Shown here in pieces: positions 12,863 through 24,184 of a stretch of 64,000 nt of DNA (the stretch's first letter is position 1; each line of letters starts with the position of its first letter). Origin of the DNA: Saxidomus purpurata (taxonomy: Eukaryota; Mollusca; Bivalvia; Venerida; Veneridae). Both the position numbers and the translations under genes were made by a program. The DNA lies in NCBI GenBank assembly GCA_022818135.1, contig JAFMSR010000003.1, positions 16,910,351 through 16,974,350 of the forward strand, in the 5' to 3' direction. The notes beneath the pieces are model-generated. The model did no database searches. It saw nothing but the letters and a program-made list of their open reading frames with translations, and had not been told where the DNA came from.

Positions 12863-14849
12863 GTAGTGTAGCCTCGGACAAAACATCTCAACTACAGTGT
12901 ACCATGTCTACTGAATTATATACCTTTTCCAAGCAGCTATAAGCTCCCTTCTACAAAACATCCATATTTAAAGAAATAGACTTGCCAAAATTACAAGCCA
13001 GAAGATCCCATTGTAAAAAGGTCATGGTTTAAATGAGTAAATTCAACACCCGCCGCCCACCCACCACTCTCTCACGTTAATGCTCTGTTTCACTGAAACG
13101 CATGATACCATATCAGAGGCTGATAACAAACATTTGATGATAACATATTTCTTATGATAACATACTTCCTGTATTAGCATATTCCATATTACAGTATGCA
13201 GTATCGTGTTTGTTTAAAGAGTTTTATTTACGAGCTTTCGTTTATATGAATTTACAGCCACCGAGAATTCTATCGGACGTCTATATCAATTATCACTTAC
13301 CACAACTCTCTTATATGTATATATTCTAAGTTTTGCTTTGAAGCATAAACAACCACTTACATACCTCCAAAAGATCGGATAGGAATTAAACTTAAAAATA
13401 GTTTTACTTATCCAATAAAATAATCAGAACAGAATGTTTACATGCAAACTTAAAAAAAAAAAAAAAATCAGCAGATTTGTTTTGAAATATTTCAGTGCAA
13501 AAATACTTATGTCAGTCGGCACTGACGGCATAATGGTGCTGGACTAATCTTATAACGTATGTTTATGGTGATAAAATGTCGCTGTAGTGAAAAAGTAACA
13601 AAAGTATGACGCATGGTCCTAGTACGTTTTTTGTTCTTTGCCCTTTTTCGGTATTTTGTATGTCATTTTCTTAACTTATTTAACTTGGCCACATTGTTGC
13701 CTTTTTGTACCCCGTATTTAACCAGCAGTGTATACCATACTTACTGTTTTCTAATATATTAGTTCATCTGTGCACGTATCTCTCTGTTGTCGGGGTGCTT
13801 TATTTGCTTGTGTTTAGGAAATTATTTTACGTTTTTGCATTTTGTTAAAAAAAAAAAAATTCTGTTCCTTTCAAATGATATGAAATGTATCATGTTTTAA
13901 TTATCTGATGCTATTATCTAGCATTCGTATTTTATTTTTTATTAATAATTAATAATTAATTTCGTCGTTTTGCAAAGCGTGTTGTTTTTTGTATAACATG
14001 TATGTATTATACTGGGTATGTGTCTGTTGTGAAAACGCTTCTTTAACCAGCATATAACAATTTAATCGATTTGCCGATAAAGTTGACACAATTTTACGAT
14101 CTAGGTCTATTTGATCAGCTATTTCAACACAGATCTGTCATCATGAAACTGTAGTTTTACGACATTAAACATCCCTTATCGGGCGGCAAACTATGATGTC
14201 GAGCGCGGAATGAGTTTAAATGGTCGAAGTAATTTCCTTAATATACATCTTTATGTTTGACGGAACTACGATAAAAGTCTGCGTGATGAAAAACAATGAA
14301 ACGATTAAAATAAACGACTTTAAGTTAGTGTTTCGTATATGATAAAAAATTTCGTATGGGCCGCCGGTTCCGCGAAAAGCAAATGCCGAATCCTTCGTCG
14401 TAATAATGCACCATCCCCCCTCTTGGACGATGTTGGGGTATATTGCTCTGTACACGTCTGTTTGACGATTTGACCAGTACGCCGGTAAATCGGTAGACAT
14501 AAATTACTAGGAACCCTTTGTTTTTAAGGTTCCTTTAACCTCATACAGAGACTGGTTATTTCTGAGGACAGTAGATCATAAGTCCAGGCCACATTGGTCT
14601 TGCAAAGTTAAATACTTCCCGATGAACGCTCGAACCACAGAAATAAGGAGTTAAGTTATTGCAAGTAGATGCTGCTTTTGATGTCAACGAGTCATGATCA
14701 AGACCAGTAACTCCGGAAAGTAGATGAGGTAAAATATTGATTTTTTTACAAACTGTACATGTGGTTCAAATCTCATCACTGTAGCTTCAAAATAAAGTAA
14801 GTCAAATGGGCGATGAAACTTTTGATCCCAAGGGCATTATTAAACAGAC
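12863..14849. other. Intergenic, homopolymers only
   Basis: Contains A-runs near 13452-13466 and 13847-13859. A 94-residue minus-strand frame at 14216-14500 lies in somewhat GC-richer sequence and starts with ATG, but shows no family motif; it is left unannotated. Confidence 0.4.
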
Positions 14850-15894
14850 GTTGGAAAAGACCACCATACGATGCTACCTTCCTAATATAGTCTTAGACTA
14901 TTGTATCATCAAAGCAAGGATCTATAGGGAAAGGGCAATGCTAACGCCAGGGATACAATTTTAAACATCTTGGTAGAGGACTATTAGGCAATGCTACTCA
15001 ACAACTATCTAAGCCCTAGTCCATATGGTTTTGGAAAATAAAAGTTTGGAAGTTTCCATCTAATAGTCTATATAAAACACAAGAGCCCTGAAGCTAGGCC
15101 AACTTTAACCCTAGGGGTATAACTTTTGATAGAGAACCACTATGCAATGCTACATACCAAATGTCTTAACTCGAAGCCTTATGGTTATGGATTTTTAAAG
15201 CATTTGCTTATATAAGTTGTTTGATATAAAAAGTAGGAAAATTAGCCCCAACCAACCTTTTAATGTATTTTGACTGAATTACTGCCCCTTCTTAACTTTT
15301 CACACGTACAATACTTTTGTAACAGTAACCTAATGCAACCAAACTAAGTGTAAAGGAAGTATTTATGAATATCTTTAAATGGATTATGTGTTAGGGCTCC
15401 TGAGGGCAAGGTTACAATTGACACAATTTAACCAAGTTTTTTTTGTAATAAGTATCTACGAAGATCTTTAATAGGGTTGTGTTTTGGAACTCCTTGGGTC
15501 AAGGTCAAGTTCACTGTACCTAAAATTGATAAACGGTAATATATTCAATATATTAAGTTAAAATAAACTAATGTAACTAAGTTTTAAAGTGTGTAATAAA
15601 TATAGATAAAGACTTTTATGGGGATTGTGTTTAAGGCTTAAGGGATCAAGGTCAAGGTGAAGATTTTGTTCTTAAAATAGAAAAATGGAAAAAATACAAT
15701 ACATTTTGTTGCAGTTTAATGATGGTGACCATACTTAGTGTCTAGTATTTATTAACGAAAACCTTTTGTGGGTTTGTGCTTCGAGGTCAAAGTCAAGGAC
15801 ACTGTTTCTAAAAAATGGTAATAAAAATAATAAATAAACTGTAAAAGGATAAAATCAGATGAGCGTCTACCATCCGAAGGCGGTGCTCTTGTTT
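14850..15894. repeat. Interspersed repeat built of diverged ~120-130 bp units
   Basis: Units repeat with strong divergence. The 14.85-15.15 kb part repeats GCAATGCTAC and GAGGACTATT/GAGAACCACTAT motifs. The 15.33-15.83 kb part repeats a block with ATTTATGAATATCTTTAA-like, TTGTGTTTNGG and TCAAGGTCAAG motifs about four times. The right edge ends in GGTGCTCTTGT (to 15894), and an ACAAGAGC at 15077 is its inverted counterpart. So a non-autonomous element with ends ACAAGAGC/GCTCTTGT, or two abutting repeats, is likely. No coding capacity. Confidence 0.6.
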
Positions 15895-16044
15895 CAGTCC
15901 TCTCCCGGTTTCACCAGAGGGCGATTATAAATTAACTCTTCGTGTCCGTCCGAAAAGCTAGATCGTGTTATACCTTAAACAAGGCAGCGGTTCTTTCAGG
16001 ACATTAATAAAGCAGACACAAAGAAATGTATCACATATATTTTT

Positions 16045-17182
16045 AGCTCGACTTTTCGAAGAAAAGGGGAGCTATCCTACTCGCCTCGGCGTCGGCTTCG
16101 GCGTTGGCGTCACACCTTGGTTAAGTTTTTCGTACCACCTCACTTTATTTCAAAGCCATTAGATGTATGGCTTTGAAACTTACCATACTTATTAACCTTC
16201 ATAATCTCCATCTACAGACAAGAATACATAACTCTGTCAAGGTTTTTGTCAGAATTATGGCCCTTTTTTTACTTAGAAAGTGTATTGAGCTTGGTTAAGT
16301 TTTTCGTACCACCTCACTTTATTTCAAAAGCATTAGAGGTATTGCTTTGAAACTTACCATACTTATTAATCATCATTACTTCCATCAACAGACAAGAGAT
16401 ATAACTCTGTCAAGGTTTTTGACAGAATTATGCCCCTTTTTGACTTAGAAAATAGATTGAATAGGGGTAAAATCCATTTATAGACTTAACCCTTTGAGAT
16501 ATTGCTTTGAAACTTTGAATACTTTATTATATCATTACCCCCATCTGTAGGCAAGAGAAGGTATTTCTGTCAAGGATTATTTAAAAAATTAAGGCCCTTT
16601 ATAGACTTAGAATCTTGGTTAAGTTTTTGGTACTAGTCCATATTTTGACTACATTGTTTGAGATATTACTTTGAAAGTTAGAATACTTGTTTACCATCTT
16701 GATTCACAAACACAGGCAGGAGAAGGTAACTCTGTCAAGGATTTCATTTGAATTAAGGCCCTTTTTAACTTTTCATTTAAATTTCAAAATTTTCATTATT
16801 GTCCACTTGTTGACTTTTCCATTTGAGATATTACTTTAAAATTGGAATACAATTGTACCATTATGACACCTGTCTGTTAGCAAGAGAAGATAACCCTGTG
16901 AAAATGTTTCTTGATTTATACTTAGAAATTCCTAGTTAAAGTCTTGTGTGCAACTGGCACTGTCATGCACATATATCATTAACCACTTGAGGTATTAATT
17001 AAAAACTTTGCTGTAGTATTCAGGGATATCAAAGAATTAAGTTGGATAACTCTTGACTTAATATCTTGCTTCTTGTGGCCCTTGTTTATACACATCCTTG
17101 GCGTTTTTTTACTGACAAAGTTTTGTTTTATTGACAAGCACTGAAAACAGTCGAGTGCGCTGTCCTACTGACAGCTCTTGTT
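16045..17182 (+). repeat. Interspersed repeat with CGGCGT head, copy A
   Basis: It begins AGCTCGACTTTTCGAAGAAA, where CTTTTCGAAGAAAAG forms a small hairpin. Next come a GC-rich CGGCGT/CGGCTT block, then about six or seven diverged units of ~155-175 bp. Each unit starts near TTGGTTAAGTTTTTCGTACC and contains CTTTGAAACTTACCATACT, ACTCTGTCAAGG and GGCCCTTTTT motifs. It ends ...CTGACAGCTCTTGTT. An inverted copy lies at 22628-23626, and the head alone recurs at 26288. The 65-residue frame at 15965-16162 is a by-product. Confidence 0.9.
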
Positions 17183-17313
17183 GTTTATGCTAGTGTGATC
17201 AATGTCGCAAAATGTTCGCTTGTAATTCAGGTGAGCGATATAGGTCCATTTTGGACGTGTTCGTTATCTGTACTCATTACACTCGTTTTTATTGGAACCA
17301 TTCGGATACTTAC

Positions 17314-17394
17314 GGTTATGTCGCATAGAGACAGTGTTTCATTTACGATAGTCGTAAAGTCTGGTTCAGGCAAACTCGGTATCCACGGGAACAG
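17314..17394 (-). other. Candidate 81-bp exon (minus strand), weak
   Basis: On the minus strand an AG acceptor (17396-17395) precedes 27 open codons that read coding-like (starts LFPWIPSLPEPDF and contains an N-E-T glycosylation sequon). A consensus GTAAGT donor follows directly (17313-17308). The length is a multiple of three. No flanking exon was recognised, so this may be chance. Confidence 0.2.
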
Positions 17395-17442
17395 CTGTGC
17401 TTGACATCTCTTTTTAGAAATAATTAGTGTCATATTTAACAA

Positions 17443-18428
17443 ATAATCTAATAATCATATTGGTCGCAGTATAAACAGCCTAATCAGGGGTCTCCGAGTA
17501 TATTTTCCTGGTCATTTTGTAACATATGTACTATGGATACTTCATCAATGTCAGACAGATCATTTGGTATGTGCAATAAGGTGATTTGGTTCGTTTATGC
17601 GTACTTTAATACTAATATGCATTTGCAAAGTCCATTAATCGTATTTTTTTCTTTTTGGTGTGGGAGTGGTTCAGAGTGACATAACATCCTCCCCGATTTT
17701 ACTCTATCGCCATCTAGATGGCAACACGATGGAATGGAAACACACTTTTAGACTATTCGTTAAGCGCATGATTACTTCCCCTTGTTTCCTTTGGACCTAC
17801 GCACATCCATGTGGTCGCAACTTGAACCTTGGAAATTGACAGGCATCGTGTAATGTCTTCACATGAACCATCAGTGTTTCAAGTTTTGCAATAGAATAGC
17901 AGACTATTTCCTTTAAACGATGAAACGGAACGGTTTCCGGAAATGTAGCAAAGCAGAAGGCGTGTTTTTTTCAACATTTCTTTCTGTTAACAGTGATTCA
18001 TACACCGGCTACACACAAGAAAAGTGCTCCACACCCATCTGTTATCAAACAATATATTGTGAAAACCCTACCCTTGAAATGAATGCAGAAATGCCTAGCT
18101 TTTGAAGTAGAGTCGTACATTCTCCAGTCTTACTGTTGTAAATTGTCGTGTTCAATTTGCAAACTCAAAATTACTTTCGTACACTGTTTGGCTTCTGTCT
18201 ATATTACAAATGATACACTTTATTTGCATCCAAACTGCACGATAGCTAGCATACATGTTACTCTATAACCAACGCCAACATAATTTGGTCTGCTTTTTTT
18301 CCTGTTATTCTTTTTCCCTCTTTTTGATTTTCTCTCCGATTTTCAATTCTGAATTTAAAATGTGTATGCCAAGTTAGTATCTTAAAAAAGTTGAAGCTGA
18401 ATATTCACAAATTGTAGTATGACCCGTA
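17443..18428. other. Intergenic, nothing recognised
   Basis: Near-average AT-rich sequence. The short frames at 17920-18105 and 18083-18268 have no motif support. Confidence 0.4.
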
Positions 18429-18761
18429 CCTTAGCACTGTGGGGAATCACGTGACTTTGTTTTGCTGTACATCATCGTATCGGTGTGCGCTGATTCCATT
18501 TCTTAAATTTTGCCGAATTATCACAATTAGATGCAATATTACACATAATACGTATTAGGCTAGATTACACGGGACTGGTATGCTATATAGACAACACGAG
18601 TAAGGGCATAGTGTAGTTTCAGACATAATTATATGACTGTGTAGAAAGTAATATTAATGAAAAGGTACGAAAAAAGTCATGTACTTACTGGTAACTAGTA
18701 TCCCTAATTTTCTGTGAGGTACAGCAAAACCAAGTCACATAGTTCCCAAGAGTGTTTAAGG
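18429..18761. mobile_element. MITE-like element, ~45-bp imperfect TIRs
   Basis: The left arm (CCTTAGCACTGTGGGGAATC, then ACGTGACTTTGTTTTGCTGTAC) and right arm (GTACAGCAAAACCAAGTCAC, then ATAGTTCCCAAGAG...AAGG) are inverted copies with several mismatches, about 235 bp apart. No internal frame. No clear target duplication. Confidence 0.65.
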
Positions 18762-19162
18762 GGCAATCATTTCTGATTTATTAGACACTTTTCTGATTCA
18801 TCTCCTGAAATCCTATCTTTCACTGGCAGGTACTTATGTAACCATTCTATAACTAGCTGGTAGCTCACCAATTTTCTGTGGCACGACATTCTGGTATTCA
18901 GTCACTAGGAGAAAGCCAAATTAACGACTGAATAGTGACAGCGACGCTGCCTAGAAAACAGCTAACGCGACCAGACCAGCGAATACACACAAACACGTTT
19001 TTGCCTTCGTGTTGAAAGATAGCATACCACTTCCAGTTTAAACCTAAATAAAAGATTTGAAAAAGGCTGTCTGTGAAAAAAATATAAGTGTTTAAATATT
19101 TATGCACATTCTGTCGACGAAATGAAATTTCAAATACGTCATATTATTTTTGAATATTTGAA

Positions 19163-19500
19163 AGGTCCAATACTAACGAAAGCGAAAATTCAAATATACT
19201 TTAAAAAACACAGAAATAAGTTATTTTTAATAAAAAATGAAAGTTGGTATGTAGAAATTCCAAATAAACCACAGTACATGTACAATTATTTTTCTATGCA
19301 TTATGAACAAAGTTAAAAAGACCTGGGTGGTCATTTTGTCGAATCACTGAGATTTCAACATAATACACATACTTTTCTTCGTGTTCCAAACACTTTCTGT
19401 AAATTTTAACCTGACAATCTTCATTATTTAGTGTCTTGCATAAGGTAATGTACTTGCCATTGAAATATCTGTCACTTAATTTTCGCTTAGTAGTGGACCT
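19163..19500. mobile_element. MITE-like element, sister of 10689-11224
   Basis: The ends AGGTCCAATACTAACG and (reverse-complemented right end) AGGTCCACTACTAAG are inverted. They are flanked by TTGAA on both sides (19158-19162, 19501-19505). It shares the AGGTCCAnTACTAA terminus and an internal GACCTGGGTGGTCA block (19320-19333) with the 10.7 kb element, in which the block lies in the other orientation. The two short frames over it (19122-19316, 19294-19512) are by-products. Confidence 0.75.
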
Positions 19501-19505
19501 TTGAA

Positions 19506-20619
19506 TATACATTCTATGCGTATACCAGTGTTAAATAACTGTACTCCATATTTGATTTCATATTTGTTACTTTAGTATTTTGTTATTAGCGTTTAATCAA
19601 CTTCGAGATATCACTAGCTTTGTAGATAATTATAATCATAACGAACTCTCCACTGACTGTGGTGACGGTTATACAATGTATCAAACCATGCTAATATATG
19701 AAACCGTGCCCGTATATTAGCGAAGCGACTAGTCGCTCCTATGCAATGAGAATTGTATAATTACACTGAGCAGTGATACCCATTAAAACAGTCAGGATTG
19801 ACTTTAATATACCTGCTAGGAAACGCAAGGTATTAAGAGGTTCTGTCTAATTGTTGTGGCGATAGTTATTCCGTCTTGCTAATAGATTCTCCCTACTATA
19901 CAACAATCCTATCTGTCTAAACAGACCATAAAATTAGCCACCAAGGTCATGTGTTCAGATTTTCCTTTAAGGTTTTTTACTTTTGTGCTAAGTGCCTTGA
20001 AAGGATTCTACTTGAGTGCAGTTAATTTTTTGTTAGTGAAGAAAATGAAGTTATTTAAGGTATTTATTTCAAAGAAGACTTTTTAAGGTAGTTGTTGCCT
20101 TAAGCTGAAATCGTTTTAAGGTTTTTATCTCGTTTTTTGTGTGTTTAGGAAGAATACTTTTAGAGAGGTGTTTTATATATCTCGAAAAAAGTATAGAAAA
20201 CAATGCGTATGCCTACGATAATAAAGAAGACCACAGAGTGTAATAACATTTCTTACCCGACTTTTGAACAAAACTTTTAACTAGGGGTCTACAGAAACCT
20301 ATTTTATTTTACTGTCCAAGGTGGCAATCAAAAAATTTGAAGAAAGATATTTGCCAAAGATCATCATTTTCAGCTAACTTTAAAAAGTAACAAAAATACA
20401 TGAATGTGTCCTTTGTTCTTATCAAAAATAGTGCATGTGCAACACACGACAGTAACACGCAATCTTTTTTGACCGAATTTTTTTTTTAATCCACCAAATT
20501 TGTTAGGTCAGTTTTATTCAGTCTATCTGTAAGAAGAAAAGTAAATCCGTTTAGCTCATTTCTTACATATTTTCAAAGCATGCCTTGTTATTTAGCCTCT
20601 TGCTTAGCCACGTAGTAAT
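19506..20619. other. Intergenic, nothing recognised
   Basis: No coding frame. A short perfect palindrome, AGCGACTAGTCGCT, lies at 19724-19737; otherwise unremarkable. Confidence 0.5.
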
Positions 20620-21091
20620 GGTCAGATGATCCTATTGCAGTCCGGATCAGGAATTGGCTAAAAAAAGTACAGGGAAAACCGTAAGATTAAATGAGACATT
20701 ACCTGATTGGTAGAAAAGGTTGTGTTTACAAATGAAAAATACTCATTTGAAAAATAAAAAGCAATGTCTTCTGCACGCGAATGAATATTTTAGGACTGGT
20801 TATCATAATAAATAACACTGAAATCGCCATATGAATAGAAGGTGTACACATGCGGTTTAGACCCCTAAATCTCACCTGACTGAGTGGGGTGGTTGTCTCC
20901 CTTGCCAAATTGTAAAAAACTGGGTTGGTCATGCCCATATAAAAACAGCATTTTCTGGTGTCTGAGAGACTATTCTGTTCGAAATAAGCAATTTCATTGG
21001 TCAACACTCTTTAGGTGGGTATGATACAGGGTCACCTTTTGACTAGATTTATAATGTAAGTCAATGGGGAAAACAATAGGAGTATCTGACC
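20620..21091. mobile_element. MITE copy 1, TIR GGTCAGAT...
   Basis: About 472 bp. Starts GGTCAGATGATCCTATTG and ends CAATAGGAGTATCTGACC, an imperfect ~18-bp terminal inverted repeat. Nearly identical, in the same orientation, to 23710-24184, differing by a few substitutions and 1-2 bp indels, so both are recent insertions or a recent duplication. No transposase. The 93-residue minus-strand frame at 20726-21007 is internal. Confidence 0.85.
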
Positions 21092-22627
21092 TAAACATAG
21101 ATTCAGAGCAAATGACATCGTATCTGTTTTCCTAAGTTTTACATGCGAAATATCTCATGAAACTTGTTTATTTGCATTATTCTATATTTTAGCAAGGACT
21201 CAAATGCCGAAAAACGAGTGTACATATTTTTTTCACGAAATTGTTATTTCATAACATTTAAGCTTAAATGTTTAGCAACCGATTGCACATGCATGAGCGC
21301 AATGTTTTGTAAAATTTACAATGAAAAACCATTGAAATATTTTCAGTTTATAACTAATATCTGTGATATGAGGGTCTTTTTATGTAAATTCATATCGAAG
21401 CTGTCAAAACAAGGGCGGATAATTTAGAACTAAGAGATGGGCATAGTGGTACCTTTTAAAGAAATACAGGTTATTTTCAATGAATCCGTCTCTTAAATGT
21501 GCATTGAGTGAATAAAATTGTGTCTCTCATGAAACTTTAGATAAGATCAAATGCAAAACGGAAGTCTGAATAAGTACATGTGCAAATATCGCCTGCTAGT
21601 GGGTGTTTCTTTGTATAGGAGCAAACTGGTGTCGGCTCTTTAAGTACGTAACTGGCACAAATCAGTATAAAAACCCTATTTTATAAGGTTGGTGACTGCA
21701 AAAGACGTTTAAAACATTGAATTGGAATGCCCTATTTGTAAAACTCCATCGGATTTGCCAATAATGACAGTAATTTCGCCTGAAAACATCTCGAGAGTGT
21801 TCCAAATTACCTCCCTTTATTTACGAAATTTGCTGTTTTACGTTATCTAACGCCTCGTTCTTAAATATTTAGTAGCTAGAGGGTTGTTCTTCACTGACAT
21901 GTGTCCGAATGGTGTAAGTAACACATCAAAATGCTATTTCCGAGCCAGTGTTGGTTTTATAACAATGAAAATGTTAAAAAAATAAGCCAAAATATGTGCG
22001 ATTTTTGCCTTTAGAGTTAAATAATTTGAATGTGATAAGTCAAAGTCGGCTATATTTTATATTTACTGTAGCATTAACGTATTCTCAACAATACAGAAAC
22101 ATTAAAAACAAATGCAGTACTGCAGAAATATGCAAATAGCTAGTTAAAAATAATAGCTTGAGGAATTTTCCGCTGTCATTTGGGCCTAAAGCCCCCCTAA
22201 TTAAGGCCGGTTATTTCCAGTGTATGAGAAGCAGCCGTTCAAACGGCGATTTTTTGCAAAGTGTTAGTGTTTTTCATTCATTTTCGTTCAAAGTCTATCA
22301 GCACTTTCGTTTTAAATGATGCTTAGCACACGGGTGAATGTCAATTTCTTGAAAATTTCTTTATTTTGGAGGGGGTGGGGTAAGAAAATAAGCAGTTTCA
22401 AGCATAGTGAATGCTGAATTGATTAAAAAAGATCCTCAAAACGTAGAAGACACTTTGCTGCACAATCATCCTTGCCTCTGTAGTTATTGATATCAAAGAA
22501 ATGGCATGACAGCCAAAGAGGCATTCATGTTCATGCTATTTCAAAGAGCCGTTTTAAGCTATAAATCAGATCAAACCCGTCGTGCTATTTAGGTCTATAA
22601 TTTTTAGCATACTTACAATAGAAGTAA
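21092..22627. other. Intergenic, nothing recognised
   Basis: No gene or repeat recognised; the 87-residue frame at 21164-21427 has no motif. Confidence 0.5.
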
Positions 22628-23626
22628 AACAAGAGCTGTCAGTAGGACAGCGTGCTCGACTTTTTTAGTGCTTGCCAATAAAACAAAACTTTGACAGTTA
22701 ATTAAGGGCACACAAGACTTTAACTAGGAATTTCTAAGTACAAATCAAGAAAAATTTTCACAGAGTTATCTTCTTTTGCTTACAGATAGGTCTTACGATG
22801 GTACATAAGTACTCCAACTTTCAAAGTAATATCTCAAATGGTTAAGTTAACAAGTGGACAAGAATGAAAAATTTAACTGAGTTTCTAAGTCAAAAAGGGC
22901 CATAATTCAAATAAAATCCTTGACAGAATTACCTTCTCCTGCCCATGTTTGGAAATCATGATGGTAAACAAGTATTCCAACTTTCAAATTAATATCTCAA
23001 ACAGTTCAGTCAAAAAGTGGACTGGTACGAAAAACTTAACCAAGATTCTAAGTCGATAAAAGGCCTTAATTTTTAAAACAAATCCCTGACAGAGTTACCT
23101 TCTCTTGCGTACAGATGGGGGTAATGATGTGAAATAGCATTAAAAGTTTCAAAGCAATATCTCAAAGGGTTAAGGCAATAAGTGGACATATTCAATGTAT
23201 TTTCTAAGTCAAAAAGAGGCATAATTCTGTCAAAAACCTTGACAGAGTTATGTCCTCTTGTCTGTTGATGAAGGTCGTGATGGCAAACAAGTATGGTTAG
23301 TTTCAAAGCAATACCTCCAATGGTTTTGAAATAAAGTGAGGTGGTACGAAAAACTTAACCAAGCTCAATACACTTTCTAAGTAAAAAAAGGGCCATAATT
23401 CTGTCAAAAACCTTGACAGAGTTATGTACTCTTGTCTGTAGATGGAGGTTATGATGGTAAACAAGTATGGTAAGTTTCAAAGCCATACCTCTAATACTTT
23501 TGAAATAAAGTGGGGTGGTACGAAAAACTTAACCAAGGTGTGACGCCAACGCCGACGCCGACGCAGACGCCGACGCCGACGCCGGGGCGAGTAGGATAGC
23601 TCCCCTTTTCACAGAAAAGTCGAGCT
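22628..23626 (-). repeat. Interspersed repeat with CGGCGT head, copy B (inverted)
   Basis: Reverse-complement counterpart of 16045-17182. It starts AACAAGAGCTGTCAGTAGGA, runs through the same ~155-170 bp diverged units (GACAGAGTTA, TTTCAAAGCAATATCTC, GGTACGAAAAACTTAACCAA), and ends in a (GACGCC)n-like block at about 23541-23586, then CTTTTCACAGAAAAGTCGAGCT. It lies between the two direct MITE copies. Confidence 0.9.
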
Positions 23627-23709
23627 AATAAAGCACTACTTTAGTGCAGAAATGTTTGTTTTATGTAGAGAGGTGATTTTGTCTTTTGAAAAAATAAGAT
23701 CTGTCTTTA

Positions 23710-24184
23710 GGTCAGATGATCCTATTGCAGTCCGGATCAGGGATTGGCTAAAAAAGTACAAGGAAAACCGTAAGATTAAATGAGGCATTACCTGATTGGT
23801 AGAAAAGGTTGTGTTTACAAATAAAAAAATATTCATTTGAAAAATAAAAAGCAATATGTCTTCTGCACGCGAATGAGTATTTTAGGACTGGTTATCATAA
23901 CAAATAACACTGAAATCGCCATATGAATAGAAGGTGTACACATGCGGTTTAGACCCCTAAATCTCACCTGACTGAGTGGGGTGGTTGTCTCCCTTGCCAA
24001 ATTGTAAAAAAACTGGGTTGGTCATGCCCATATAAAAACAGCATTTTCTGGTGTCTGAGAGACTATTCTGTTCGAAATAAGCAATTTCATTGGTCAACAC
24101 TCTTTAGGTGGGTATGATACAGGGTCACCTTTTGACTAGATTTATAATGTAAGTCAATGGAGAAAACAATAGGAGTATCTGACC
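23710..24184. mobile_element. MITE copy 2, TIR GGTCAGAT...
   Basis: Same element as 20620-21091, same orientation, about 475 bp. Here TA dinucleotides flank both ends (TTA before GGTCAG, TAAT after CTGACC), as expected for a Tc1/mariner-type TA target. The small minus-strand frame at 23636-23854 is a by-product. Confidence 0.85.

Noticed and set aside
14216..14500. 94-residue minus-strand frame from ATG
   Set aside because: Composition is plausible but no domain, homologue or splice context could be recognised.
19724..19737. 14-bp perfect palindrome AGCGACTAGTCGCT
   Set aside because: Short enough to occur by chance in 64 kb and without flanking direct repeats.
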